Assembly (NCBI RefSeq): GCF_900215325.1
Contig: NZ_OCMS01000003.1
Coordinates: 248,001-312,000 of the forward strand
Length of the DNA stretch: 64,000 nucleotides
Origin: Fibrobacter sp. UWB16
GTDB taxonomy: Bacteria; Fibrobacterota; Fibrobacteria; Fibrobacterales; Fibrobacteraceae
Reading direction: 5' to 3'
Below are positions 41,046 through 49,815 of the stretch, piece after piece. The notes below the pieces were generated by a model, which saw only the letters and a program-made list of their open reading frames with translations, ran no database searches and was not told where the DNA came from. Positions within the stretch are counted from its first letter, which is position 1, and the number at the start of each line of letters is the position of its first letter. The position numbers were made by a program, and so were the translations under genes.

Positions 41046-42701
41046 TTATTTCTTGAAATACACCGTATTCACAATGTGTCCTTGAATCTTTCTACGTACA
41101 ACATAGTGCCCTTGCGAAAGTTCTCGCATGCTGATGCCCAAATAATGGCCGTTCATATCAAAAATCCCAACGGTGGTTGCAGTCCCGGCCATGCGTGGCA
41201 TGGTTGCGATACTGGTGGTACTTGTGTCAGGCTTGATTATTGCTATGTACTTGTCCCAACCTGGCATGTCTTCGAGAGTAATGATACGCTCGTCATTCAT
41301 GTTGCTCTTCCATACACCATCTTTTGTTTGGCCGGGCCAAGTTCCGCTCCAAGTGCTGTACCACGGCATCCACCAACTCCATACGGCTTCGTCGGTATGC
41401 ATGTTGTTCACATCGGGAATGGGGCCGTTTTCGCTGAGTGCGATAATTTTCGTGCTTTTCGATGCGTTTTTGAATTTGTCAAAGGCACTTGCGTTACTGG
41501 AATGGTCGTTTGCGCTGTTGTAGATGTCGATGGAGAGGACGTCATAGTATTCAGTACCCGGATCCCAAGAGGTGACAGTGCTTCCTTCAGGGTTATAGAC
41601 CCAAATCATGTTTCTTACACCCTTGACTTTGACCATGCGGTCATAGACGAGGCGATAGAGGGCTGCAAACTGTTCTCCGGAATTAATACTCCACCAGAAC
41701 CACTTTCCGCCAGCTTCATGCAAGGGGCGAAAGATTCCCGCTACACCTTCTTTCTGCAATTCAAGGAAGTAATCGGCGATGTGGTCAATGTCGGCTACGA
41801 TTCCTTTGTAAGCAGCACTTTCGGTATTCCATTCGGTGGTGCCTGGCTTGAAACCTGTAGAGAAATCGAAATCGGTGTATTCGCCTCCGTTTGCTGCACT
41901 TTGGATATAGAAGGCGTCTTTTTTGTCTAGCGGATCTTTCCAATGCCAAGTGAATGCCGGGATGCCGCCCGCTTTCCAAAGGCCTTTCGCGATGGAAATT
42001 GCTTTGTCCGTGTATTCCTTGTTCCAACTTTCATTTGCCTTCGGGCCACTCGCAAACAAGAAATCAAGCCCGACAAGAGCCGGGTACTTTCCCGTACGAG
42101 TGAATGTGTATTTCACGTCGTCGTGCGTCTTGAAGTCGGCTCCCATGGTGTAACCGCTCATATCGCCGGTCATCATGCCGCTAATCGTCTTTTTGCCAAA
42201 GTTTTCACGCAAAAAGCTGTAGAGCTTGATTGCACTTTCGGTGGCGTTCGGGGTAACCGGTGTTGCGGATATTTTGAAAGGGGAGGATTGATAAGGCTCA
42301 ACCTCAATATAGTCCACGCTAATCCAGCCCCAGTATTTCTCAATAGAGATTGTGTTTGTCCCGGCTTTAAGTGTAGCGACTGTCGTGACATCCGCCCATG
42401 AAGTAGTGGCGTTAAAGTCGATGGTGCCTGCGGTTGCACCGTTTACTTTCAAGTAGTTTGCTTTGAAATCCCCAGCCTTGTAATGGATGGTTACTTGGTA
42501 CTTGCCCGCACTCTCTGCGGTGACACCATTAAAAGAAATATTTCCTTCTTGCAAGTCGGCATAACCCGTTCCCGAAACTCCGGAGGCGTTGACATTTTTT
42601 GCTCCTCCGGAAAGAGTCGCTGCTTCAGCTTCGTACTTAGTTGCAATTGCCATACTCGAAAGAGCAAGAATCAAAATAAGGAAGTTTTTTCTTATAATCA
42701 T
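41046..42701 (-). CDS. Secreted GH26 beta-mannanase with N-terminal carbohydrate-binding module
   Basis: The product has 551 residues: a signal peptide (1-20), a CBM35/CBM6-like module (about 22-136, YEAEAATLSGGA...YWGWISVDYIEVEP), the GH26 catalytic domain (about 155-485), and a C-terminal domain of about 50 residues (VGIFDMNGHYLG...GHYVVRRKI...VYFKK) resembling a sorting domain. The acid/base Glu is E329 in FRPLHEAGGKWFWW and the nucleophile is E424 in ALSENGPIP, as in clan A GH26. It cleaves beta-1,4-mannan of plant hemicellulose outside the cell. Confidence 0.92.
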   Translation of the reverse strand: MIIRKNFLILILALSSMAIATKYEAEAATLSGGAKNVNASGVSGTGYADLQEGNISFNGVTAESAGKYQVTIHYKAGDFKANYLKVNGATAGTIDFNATTSWADVTTVATLKAGTNTISIEKYWGWISVDYIEVEPYQSSPFKISATPVTPNATESAIKLYSFLRENFGKKTISGMMTGDMSGYTMGADFKTHDDVKYTFTRTGKYPALVGLDFLFASGPKANESWNKEYTDKAISIAKGLWKAGGIPAFTWHWKDPLDKKDAFYIQSAANGGEYTDFDFSTGFKPGTTEWNTESAAYKGIVADIDHIADYFLELQKEGVAGIFRPLHEAGGKWFWWSINSGEQFAALYRLVYDRMVKVKGVRNMIWVYNPEGSTVTSWDPGTEYYDVLSIDIYNSANDHSSNASAFDKFKNASKSTKIIALSENGPIPDVNNMHTDEAVWSWWMPWYSTWSGTWPGQTKDGVWKSNMNDERIITLEDMPGWDKYIAIIKPDTSTTSIATMPRMAGTATTVGIFDMNGHYLGISMRELSQGHYVVRRKIQGHIVNTVYFKK

Positions 42702-42867
42702 TAGGGTTCCTCCATTTTACGAAATTATATTCCCCAAGTATATTTATCAATTATTTTTTTCGAATGGTGTGGACAAAAATGTCCACGAATTGTATATTTT
42801 TTTTACGAGACGCTAGGAAATGAAACGATTTTTCAAATAGGGTCATTTTATATCCGGCGAGAGCTTT

Positions 42868-43716
42868 ATGTTTGCAAAAAACAAAATCAACATCTACGAC
42901 TATTCGGACTACCGCAAGTTCTTGCAGGAGTTCTATGAACTCGAAAAATCGCTGGATTCCTCGTTCAGTTATCGAGTGTTTGCTGCGGCGGTTGGCATGG
43001 ACGCAAGCCTGCTTTTGAAAATATTGCAGGGTAAACGCCACATTTCTCCGAAATGCATAGATGTTTTCGTTAATTTTTTCCATTTCAAGGATGCCAAGGC
43101 GGAATACTTCCGCGAAATGATTGCTTACGGCAAGGCGAAAAACGATGAGGATGTGCGTAGCCATTTTGAAACGCTTCAAAAAATGCGACCTGCAGCTTGC
43201 CGAGAACTCGACGAAGCCCGGTACCGCTATTTTCAGCAATGGTATTATCCGATGATCCGCTCGGCGCTCGATGTATTCAATTATCGCGGTACACAAGATG
43301 CTGCCGCCCTTGGGGAATGCTGCATTCCAAAGCTTTCCGCTTCGCAAGTAAAAAACGCTGTCGATGCTTTGTTGCAGCTCGGACTTGCGCATGCCCGCAA
43401 TGACGGTCGCGTGGTTCCGACCGAAGCTCATCTCAAGACTATGGAACACTGGCTGAGTGCCTGTATCAGCGATTACCAAAGCAGCATTGCGGAACTGGCC
43501 GGCAAATCCATCCAGAATACTCCCAAAGAAAAACGCGACATCAGCACGCTCACGATGGCTCTTGATTCGCGACAAATTGATAAAATTCGTGAAATCCTCG
43601 CCAAAACGAGAAAAGCCATCGTAAACGTAGTCAATGCGATGCCTCCGCAAATTTGCGATAGCGTTTATCAGTTAAACTTTCAGTTGTTTCCGATGATGAA
43701 AAAGGAAGAACAATGA
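42868..43716 (+). CDS. TIGR02147 family protein (Fibrobacter-type putative regulator)
   Basis: The product has 282 residues. The family pattern is the opening IYDYSDYRKFLQEFYELEK, then SYRVFAAAVGMDASLLLKILQGKRHIS, which reads as a DNA-binding helix-turn-helix. A later block, RDISTLTMALDSRQIDKIREILAKTRKAI, is also typical. The family is abundant in Fibrobacter and has no proven function; a regulator is likely. Its stop overlaps the following lipoprotein start (ATGA). Confidence 0.85.
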   Translation: MFAKNKINIYDYSDYRKFLQEFYELEKSLDSSFSYRVFAAAVGMDASLLLKILQGKRHISPKCIDVFVNFFHFKDAKAEYFREMIAYGKAKNDEDVRSHFETLQKMRPAACRELDEARYRYFQQWYYPMIRSALDVFNYRGTQDAAALGECCIPKLSASQVKNAVDALLQLGLAHARNDGRVVPTEAHLKTMEHWLSACISDYQSSIAELAGKSIQNTPKEKRDISTLTMALDSRQIDKIREILAKTRKAIVNVVNAMPPQICDSVYQLNFQLFPMMKKEEQ

Positions 43717-44876
43717 AAAAAGGTATGGAAACTTCGTTTTGTGTTTCGTTTTGCGCCTTGCTTTGCCTGTCGCTGTTTTTAGGTTGTTCAGAAAGTAACA
43801 CCGCAGGTGCCACAAGTGAAACGACAAACGGAATAGCAGTCATGATTGTTGACAGTTTAAATAAGCCGTTCGCTTGCGCACAAATGAAGGTGTATTCAAA
43901 AGATGCCTTCTCGGTCATTGATAGCGCCCTTTCGGATTCAAACGGACGAGTTTCTTTTAATGACAAACTCGGCATCTGCACAGACCAAGGCTGTTTTGTA
44001 GAAGCCCTTGCGGGCAAAGATTCCGCATTCATGAGTTGGTCGCCGGTCGATTTTGCAGATACCTCGGTTCAGAAAATTGCATTGTTGCCTTCGGCTTCGC
44101 TCATTGTACGTACAGGCGTTTCGACCCAAGAAATCGAAGGCCTGTTAGAAAATGTTCAACTGGAATCGACCCCCTATTTTGCAAACCGCTTCGGTAGCGA
44201 GTATGTGTTTGCGCATGTGCCGGCAGGGGCCTTTACTATTGTTGCTGGAGATTCGACCGTCGCAGAAGTGGCGCTTGCGCCAAACGAATCCGCAGATACG
44301 CTCGTTCCTGTTCCAGGAAAGTCTGTTGAGTATGTTTTCGAAGACTTTGACGATGGAGATAGTTTGAATAACCTCGCCAAAACTTATCCTAACTACGGAT
44401 GGTATTTTAATGCTGTTGGCAAAGCGAATTTTGCAATACCTGATAGTGCTGAAAGTTTCTCATCCGTATTAAAAGAAGATAAAGATCATGGAAAGTATCT
44501 CGCTGTTAAATTCGCAATAGATACAGGCTTCGTTTTGCTCGGAACTCATCTAGGACTTGATACAGGATTTTTCGACCTGAGCAATCTCACGGCGATTCGC
44601 CTTACGGTAAGAGGCGACTGTGAATTGAATATCGCTTTGGAACATTACCGTGAAGTTGGAGAAAATACCTTTAAAAAATCGTTATGGAAGGCCAAAGCGG
44701 CTGAAAACTGGAATGAAATCATCTTGCACCCCGGTAGGGAAGTTCTTGAAGAAAGCTCCTATCAAGTGGAGTGGAAAGAGATTTCTCACGAAATCGGTCT
44801 GTTTAGCATTTTTATGAGAAGCGGAACTTATTTGGAAGTTGACAAAATCGTATTTGAAGGAATTGATTTCAAATAA
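43713..44876 (+). CDS. Lipoprotein with carbohydrate-binding-like C-terminal domain
   Basis: The product has 387 residues with a lipobox LFLGCSES (Cys about 25). It contains an SdrD/CarbopepD-like N-terminal segment (GIAVMIVDSLNKPFACAQMKVYSK). The C-terminal domain from about 205 (VEYVFEDFDDGDSLNNLAKTYPNYGWYFNAV ... VDKIVFEGIDFK) has the shape of a beta-sandwich CBM11-like module. Coupling to the TIGR02147 gene suggests a surface sensor-regulator pair; this is inference. Confidence 0.7.
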   Translation: MKKGMETSFCVSFCALLCLSLFLGCSESNTAGATSETTNGIAVMIVDSLNKPFACAQMKVYSKDAFSVIDSALSDSNGRVSFNDKLGICTDQGCFVEALAGKDSAFMSWSPVDFADTSVQKIALLPSASLIVRTGVSTQEIEGLLENVQLESTPYFANRFGSEYVFAHVPAGAFTIVAGDSTVAEVALAPNESADTLVPVPGKSVEYVFEDFDDGDSLNNLAKTYPNYGWYFNAVGKANFAIPDSAESFSSVLKEDKDHGKYLAVKFAIDTGFVLLGTHLGLDTGFFDLSNLTAIRLTVRGDCELNIALEHYREVGENTFKKSLWKAKAAENWNEIILHPGREVLEESSYQVEWKEISHEIGLFSIFMRSGTYLEVDKIVFEGIDFK

Positions 44877-44948
44877 ACGATTAATGATGCTGTAAAGGCT
44901 GATCTTTTAAACGCGAGTGTTTGACCATTGCCGTCATCACAATGTGCA

Positions 44949-45248
44949 TCAGTAAATCGCCTCGAGAATTTCTTCGGGAGCAAGTCCCTGCGCAAGCGCC
45001 ATCGCCACTTCTTCTTGCAAAAGTGCACCCGACTGCTGCGTCACAAACGACACCAGGCGAATCAACTCCACCTCGCGCTTTTCCACAAGCGGAGTCGCCG
45101 CCGGAACCTCGTTCTGCGTGAAGTTGTCCATCACGGCACGCAGTTCCTTGTCCTGCGTAAGCGCCTTTGCCTCGCCCTGCGGGCAGCAGTCACACGCGGC
45201 AAGCACCGCACCCATACCAAGCATCGTCATAATCGTCCCTAGTTTCAT
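44949..45248 (-). CDS. Truncated carboxymuconolactone decarboxylase-like lipoprotein
   Basis: The product has 99 residues. A lipobox (AVLAAC-DCC) precedes a segment matching the CMD/AhpD-like fold (REVELIRLVSFVTQQSGALLQEEVAMALAQGLAPEEILEAIY). The normal family continues past EAIY with HCTLY; here a stop falls at that point and a CTL-like remnant can be seen after it in the same frame, so the last helix is lost. The start lies 77 bp downstream of a LysR-type operator (45325-45345). Confidence 0.65.
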   Translation of the reverse strand: MKLGTIMTMLGMGAVLAACDCCPQGEAKALTQDKELRAVMDNFTQNEVPAATPLVEKREVELIRLVSFVTQQSGALLQEEVAMALAQGLAPEEILEAIY

Positions 45249-45324
45249 GGTTTGTTCCTTATAAATTTACGCTTTTAATATAAATAATTGCGCAAAACTC
45301 GCAAAATACCATTTTTTCATGCTC

Positions 45325-45345
45325 AGTATGCACGAAACGCATAGT
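45325..45345 (-). promoter_or_regulatory. LysR-type operator, site 1 (CMD-like gene)
   Basis: Fits TATGC-N7-GCATA (GTATGC-ACGAAAC-GCATAG). An AATATAAATA -10-like stretch lies between it and the gene, as at sites 2-4. Confidence 0.7.
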
Positions 45346-45370
45346 GAAGCCTGCCAAGGGGATTGATTCC

Positions 45371-45475
45371 CCTAGAAGATGTTATACATGACTGTTTAGG
45401 CGATCAAGCACCGCACTTTTGTAAACAATTTTGCCTATGAAACTGCGGAAATAAACATTGAAGTAAAACATCTTC
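45371..45475. repeat. 105-bp direct repeat, left copy
   Basis: It differs from 46691-46795 at only three positions. Its ends form an inverted repeat, GAAGATGTTATAC against GAAGATGTTTTAC. The first copy continues as an open frame (VKHLQPLKFYQNDEVVVDLE then stop at 45526), so it may hold the end of a lost gene. Apart from this, 45249-45685 holds the operator at 45325 and no other feature. Confidence 0.8.
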
Positions 45476-45685
45476 AACCTTTAAAATTCTATCAAAATGA
45501 TGAAGTTGTCGTTGATTTGGAGTAAAATATGAAAAGATGGATTCAAAAGGGAACATCTTTTTCTGTAAAAAGTATTTGTCAGATGAATGCTTCTATAGCC
45601 TTCTTTTGGACTTTGCCTTTGAGTTCGGCGACTTGCCTTTTATCGCCAATTAGTATTAGTATATATTTGTTATTGGAGGTCTATT

Positions 45686-45778
45686 ATGCGAGTGATTTCA
45701 CAAGAATTCAAGCAGATGCTGAAAGATAGTGATGTGTTGTATTTGCAGACGGCGGGTATCACATACAAAAGTAACTAA
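45686..45778 (+). CDS. 30-residue ORF with a good ribosome site
   Basis: GGAGG lies 7 bases before ATG 45686. The product begins MRVISQEFKQMLKDSDVLYL and ends QTAGITYKSN. It may be the remaining start of a longer, lost gene within the acetyltransferase cassette. The overlapping 66-codon frame from 45529 is not supported. Confidence 0.35.
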   Translation: MRVISQEFKQMLKDSDVLYLQTAGITYKSN

Positions 45779-45846
45779 AATTACAAAATCTTGAATATAA
45801 TCGACTAGTAATAGACTAAGACAAATCGGGATTTGTGGAGGGAATG

Positions 45847-46416
45847 ATGGAAAATTGCAGGAAAACTGAACGAGAAAGAATGACAAATGGAGAATCTTTT
45901 TTTACAAATGACCCGCAGCTCATGGAGGATAAGAAAAACGCTCGTATCCTCTGTTCTCGTTTTAATAGTTCTCCGGAAGATGAGTCCTTAAGAAAAGCAT
46001 TGTTAAAACAACTATTCGGGCACTGCGGGGAGAGGATAGCCATCAAGCCCCCGTTCCATTGTGATTACGGATATAACATCTTTGCGGGCGATGACTTGTT
46101 CATAAACTTTGACTGCGTGTTCCTGGATGCAGCTCCGATTCGGATTGGAGAACATTGTATGATCGGACCTAAAACCTGTATATATGCAATCGGTCATCCG
46201 TTGGACGCAGAATCAAGAAGAGAAAAGATTGGTATCCCTAAGCCGGTCACCATTGGCGATAATGTCTGGATCGGCGGTGGAGTCACGATTCTTCCGGGTG
46301 TATCCATAGGAGATAGCACGGTAATCGCTGCTGCTTCTGTAGTAACTAAATCTTTTCCTGATCATGTGGTGATTGCAGGAAACCCAGCAAAAATCATAAA
46401 GAATATTGAAGAATAA
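45847..46416 (+). CDS. Sugar O-acetyltransferase (maltose/galactoside acetyltransferase family)
   Basis: The product has about 189 residues. The N-terminal Mac domain is MTNGESFFTNDPQLMEDKKNARILCSRFN. The left-handed beta-helix hexapeptide region includes GEHCMIGPKTCIYAIGHPLD (catalytic His in the GHP segment) and VTIGDNVWIGGGVTILPGVSIGDSTVIAAASVVTK. It transfers acetyl from acetyl-CoA to sugars. GGAGG precedes ATG 45847. It lies between two 105-bp direct repeats with a broken cupin gene, consistent with lateral acquisition. Confidence 0.88.
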   Translation: MENCRKTERERMTNGESFFTNDPQLMEDKKNARILCSRFNSSPEDESLRKALLKQLFGHCGERIAIKPPFHCDYGYNIFAGDDLFINFDCVFLDAAPIRIGEHCMIGPKTCIYAIGHPLDAESRREKIGIPKPVTIGDNVWIGGGVTILPGVSIGDSTVIAAASVVTKSFPDHVVIAGNPAKIIKNIEE

Positions 46417-46438
46417 CTTCCAGTTTTTGGAAGAGAAC

Positions 46439-46543
46439 ATGCGCATAGATTTCAATGAGATTGCATCCATGACGTTTCCAGGCATGGATAATGGCACCGG
46501 TATGATGAGTGCCCGTATGTATAACGATGAATCGGATAAGTAG
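46439..46543 (+). pseudogene. N-terminal fragment of a small cupin-type protein
   Basis: ATG 46439 opens MRIDFNEIASMTFPGMDNGT and continues GMMSARMYNDESDK to a stop. The start IDFN...ARM..DE resembles the opening of short cupin-domain proteins, but the metal-binding barrel is missing. The remainder of 46544-46690 shows no gene. Confidence 0.5.
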
Positions 46544-46690
46544 AACTTTTTTGTTGTTAATGGAATGTTGACAAGAACCGTGCTTTTAAGAGCCATTGAA
46601 TCCTGTCGATTTGCACAAAGCCCTTTTAAAGTCCTTTTTGTTTAAAATTTTAAACATCAGGCGGTGCTTCAACATTAAAGTTCTACATAG

Positions 46691-46795
46691 CCTGGAAGAT
46701 GTTATACATGACTGTTTGGGCAATCAAGCACCGCACTTTTGTAAACAATTTTGCCTATGAAACTGCGGAAATAAACATTGAAGTAAAACATCTTC
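46691..46795. repeat. 105-bp direct repeat, right copy
   Basis: Copy of 45371-45475 with three differences. After it the sequence diverges from the left copy. Confidence 0.8.
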
Positions 46796-46870
46796 TTTCC
46801 CCTAAAAAGAAAAGACTGCCAAGAGTTTCCTGGCAATCTTTCTAAAACATTCCGCCCATAAGGCGCAAGC

Positions 46871-47431
46871 CTACTTCACCCACTTGTCGACTTCTTTCTG
46901 GGCCTTGTCGCGTTCGTTCTGGGCCACGTGTCCGTAGATGGCAAGGCCGGGGGTCACGTTCGCGCCGGTCACCTTCTTGAGGCGGGCTACACCCGAGAGG
47001 CCGCTGCCTTCGTGGGTCACGAACGGGTGAATTGTCTTGCCCTTCAAATTATACTTCTCGAAGAAAGTGAACATGGGCATGGGCATCTCGCCCCACCACA
47101 CCGGGTAGCCGACGTAGATTTCGTCGAATTCTTCGGGGTTCACGTTCACCGGCTTGATGGCCGGGCGCGCGTCCTGCGCAAGTTCCTTCTTGGCCACATT
47201 GATGCAGTCGTCGTAACCCTTGGGGTATTCCTTCGCAGGCTCCACGTGCAGGAGCGTGCCGCCCGTCTTTTTCGCAATCATCTCGGCAATGATTTCGGTA
47301 TTGCCCTTGGAAATGTTCCCGACGGAGTAGTTTTCGTCGGCGCGGGAATAATAAACGACGAGGATTTTCTTTTCTGCTGCCATAGAGACTCCTAGAAGAA
47401 GTGATAAAAGAATCAAGGTGATTTTTTTCAT
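46871..47431 (-). CDS. Exported flavodoxin
   Basis: The product has 186 residues with a signal peptide (LILLSLLLGVSMA-AEKK). The flavodoxin fold follows: ILVVYYSRADENYSVGNISKGNTEIIAEMIA (FMN phosphate region), YVGYPVWWGEMPMPMFTFFEKY and PFVTHEGSGLSG. Extracytoplasmic flavodoxins of this type are uncommon. ATG at 47431 is chosen because the signal peptide starts there; the frame is open further upstream. It is divergent from a LysR gene with a shared operator (47516-47536). Confidence 0.85.
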   Translation of the reverse strand: MKKITLILLSLLLGVSMAAEKKILVVYYSRADENYSVGNISKGNTEIIAEMIAKKTGGTLLHVEPAKEYPKGYDDCINVAKKELAQDARPAIKPVNVNPEEFDEIYVGYPVWWGEMPMPMFTFFEKYNLKGKTIHPFVTHEGSGLSGVARLKKVTGANVTPGLAIYGHVAQNERDKAQKEVDKWVK

Positions 47432-47515
47432 GGGATCCGCCTTTTTTTTCTTGAACCGGTTGCCTTTAATATAAATAATTTCAGGACGGCCGCGTAATGC
47501 GTAATTTTTATGCCC

Positions 47516-47536
47516 ACTATGCGTGTGACGCATAGC
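47516..47536. promoter_or_regulatory. LysR-type operator, site 2 (between the flavodoxin and LysR genes)
   Basis: CTATGCGT-GTG-ACGCATAG is a perfect palindrome fitting TATGC-N7-GCATA. It lies 85 bp before the flavodoxin and 36 bp before the LysR start, the usual place for activation of one gene and autoregulation of the other. Confidence 0.8.
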
Positions 47537-47571
47537 AGATTTATTATATTCTCCCCCAAAAGGGGCTTTTT

Positions 47572-48378
47572 ATGTTTGTCGAGACCTACATTTTGCGATT
47601 GCTGGCCGGGTTCCTGGAATACGGGACGCTTTCTGCCGTTGCGGACAAGCTCTACACTTCGCAGCCGGCGGTGAGCCGCGCGTTCAAGAAGCTGGAAGAC
47701 GAAATAGGCGCACCTCTCTTTGAGCGCAAAAAGAACCGCATCGAGCTGAACGAGAAGGGTCGCACGGTTGCCGAATATGCGAAGCGCATCATGGATTTGC
47801 AAAGCGAGATGATGGAAAAGGTGAACCCGCAGGGAGCGGGCACGCGCACGTTCTCCATCGCGTCGGTGGCCATTCTCCCCGCCATGCGGATGGTGCAGGA
47901 ACTGCAGGAGAAATACCCCGGCGCGCAGGTCACCTACGAGATTATCGACAACGAGGCGGGAGTGCTGAAGGCGCTGAACGATGGCACTGCGGATATCGGC
48001 ATCACGCTTAAGGCCCCCCGTGCAAAGAAATACCGTGCCGAAAAATACATGCAGGAGCGGCTCTCGATTGCGCTCCCCAAGAAGCACCCGCTTGCCAAGC
48101 GCAAGTCCATCCGACTCCGGGAACTCAAGGGCGAAACCATCATCCAGCGCAGCAACGTAGGGTTCTGGGAGCAGGTCAAACGCAAGAAGATTCCCGACGT
48201 CACCTTCATCAAGCACGACAGCACGAAGGGCATTTCAAAGCTCATCGAGCAGTCTTCGCTGTTGACGTTCGTTTCGGACCAGAAGTTCGATTACGAAATT
48301 CCCAAGGACCGCAAGATTGTACCGCTCGCCGACCGCGAAATGAACGTGGAATTTTTTAAGGTGAAGTTAATGAAATAG
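47572..48378 (+). CDS. LysR-family transcriptional regulator, probable master of the TATGC regulon
   Basis: The product has 268 residues. The N-terminal winged helix-turn-helix (LAGFLEYGTLSAVADKLYTSQPAVSRAFKKLEDEIGAPLFERKKNRIELNEKG, about 9-62) is followed by an effector-binding domain (AILPAMRMVQELQEKYPGAQVTYEIIDNEAG...). It is slightly shorter than the 290-300 residue norm. Its promoter region contains operator site 2, and four more sites with the same pattern lie in front of redox genes nearby. The effector is unknown; electrophiles or quinones are guesses from the targets. Confidence 0.9.
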   Translation: MFVETYILRLLAGFLEYGTLSAVADKLYTSQPAVSRAFKKLEDEIGAPLFERKKNRIELNEKGRTVAEYAKRIMDLQSEMMEKVNPQGAGTRTFSIASVAILPAMRMVQELQEKYPGAQVTYEIIDNEAGVLKALNDGTADIGITLKAPRAKKYRAEKYMQERLSIALPKKHPLAKRKSIRLRELKGETIIQRSNVGFWEQVKRKKIPDVTFIKHDSTKGISKLIEQSSLLTFVSDQKFDYEIPKDRKIVPLADREMNVEFFKVKLMK

Positions 48379-48403
48379 CGCGCGGGCGCTGCATTGTCGC
48401 GAC

Positions 48404-48805
48404 TTACTTCCTGATGAACTTTTCGTCGGTCTTGGGCTTGGTGTTGTCGGGCGTGTAGCGTTCGACAGTCATTTTCAAGTCGTACTTGTCGCGGAGTTTC
48501 GCAATCGTCTTCATCATGGGTGAGGCGTGGTGCACGTCGATGGCCGCCTGGTTTTCCCACGCGTCAATCAGCAAGATAGTCTCGGGATCGTCTAGCGACT
48601 GGAAATATTCGTAGCGGATGTTGCCCTTCTCGGCACGGATTTTCGCCACCGTCCCGCTAGAAACCATCTCTTCGGCGAACTTCTTTGCCGCCCCGTTCTT
48701 ACCCGTATAACGCAGGTTTACCGTAATGTTGCTCATGGCACTCTCCGCAAACACGCTCGCAGCGAGCGCAAGGATTGAAAATATTGTTAAAAATTTGAGT
48801 TTCAT
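48404..48805 (-). CDS. Exported antibiotic-biosynthesis-monooxygenase-fold protein (putative quinol monooxygenase)
   Basis: The product has 133 residues. A signal peptide (FSILALAASVFA-ES) precedes an ABM domain: ITVNLRYTGKNGAAKKFAEEMVSSGTVAKIRAEKGNIRYEYFQSLDDPETILLIDAWENQAAIDVHHASPMM. The YEYFQS...DAWENQ..IDVHH pattern is typical of YgiN-like enzymes. Export is unusual for the family. Operator site 3 (48881-48901) lies 76 bp upstream. Confidence 0.85.
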   Translation of the reverse strand: MKLKFLTIFSILALAASVFAESAMSNITVNLRYTGKNGAAKKFAEEMVSSGTVAKIRAEKGNIRYEYFQSLDDPETILLIDAWENQAAIDVHHASPMMKTIAKLRDKYDLKMTVERYTPDNTKPKTDEKFIRK

Positions 48806-48880
48806 TTTGCCACTCCGAAATGTTTCATATGTAATATAAATATTTTCGGAGTATGCGCAAAATGCTTAATTTTCATGCCC

Positions 48881-48901
48881 AGTATGCGCGAGACGCATAG
48901 T
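48881..48901 (-). promoter_or_regulatory. LysR-type operator, site 3 (monooxygenase gene)
   Basis: GTATGC-GCGAGAC-GCATAG fits TATGC-N7-GCATA. A TAATATAAATA stretch lies between the site and the gene. Confidence 0.7.
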
Positions 48902-48907
48902 GAAAAC

Positions 48908-49789
48908 TTAAATTCTCACGCTGAGCACGGCGCCTTTGGTGTCGTCGTAGAATAGCGGGGCGATGGTGACCTTGGGCGGGGTCTGCTTTTCGCCGATTTT
49001 TTCCTTGTAGAACACGCTGCCGATGTACCAGCCGATGGAGGCTCCCATCAGGGTGCCTGCGACGGCGTCGGAGAACCAGTGGGCCTCCCCCTTTGCGCCG
49101 AGCACCATGCTTGTCGCGATGTAGCCTGCATACAGGGCGCAGCCCGCCACGACGAGAGGCTTGTCGCGGTTTTAGCTTGCGATGCTCATGGCCATGGCCG
49201 CGTTGGTCATGGAATGTCCCGAGGGCCAGCCGTAAAAGACGCCGCGCCTAAAAAATCCCCACTTGAAATCGCGGGAACGTTCGCCGCTGTTGAGTTCCGC
49301 GTCGGGGTGCTCGCGAGCCGAAATCGCCTTGAGGATGTTGTTGTAGAGAAATGCCACGGCGGTGGCCTGCACGGCGACGGCACCGGTGTTGTTCAGCGCG
49401 CGGTTGTCGCTGATAAAGTACATGTAGCCCGGAACAAGAATCGGGAAAAACGTCCCCATCATCATGCCGGGAGTAAATGCGATGCCGTAAACAAGCTGGT
49501 CCTGGCGGGCCACAAAACGGGCCACCATCAGGTCGTTGTTTTTCATCGAGAACTTGTACGTAAGCGCACCGCCGAGCATGTGGAACCCGAGCGGCCAACC
49601 GAACGCACTCAGCAACATGTTATGGCCCAGATGGTTGAGCGGAGAAAGCTTTTGTGCGCTATCGATGGCTGCGGAATCCACGCTTGTCGAATCGGCTGCG
49701 GGCGTTTCAGCATGTGCGAAACTTGCAAATGCCGTGAACAGCACAAGCACCAATATCTTTTTAAATGTCGCTATATTCCGTAAATACAT
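48908..49789 (-). pseudogene. PAP2-family phosphatase interrupted by an in-frame stop
   Basis: Two pieces lie in the same frame (49789-49172 and then on to 48908), separated by a single TAA at 49174-49172. The product would have 293 residues: a signal peptide (VLFTAFASFAHA), PAP2 motif 1 (KAISAREHP), motif 2 (YGWPSGHSMTN) and, beyond the stop, motif 3 (GEAHWFSDAVAG). The stop falls between motifs 2 and 3, so the truncated product would lack a catalytic His. A Tyr codon changed to TAA is the simplest explanation. Confidence 0.8.
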
Positions 49790-49815
49790 CCTTATAAAAT
49801 ATACAAACTAAATAA

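Noticed and set aside
45371-45475. Integron attC site
   Set aside because: The length and inverted ends are suggestive, but the GTTRRRY core is not met and no integron integrase is present in the window.
45529-45729. 66-codon ORF starting ATG 45529
   Set aside because: No ribosome site, overlaps a better-supported short ORF, and unlike any family.
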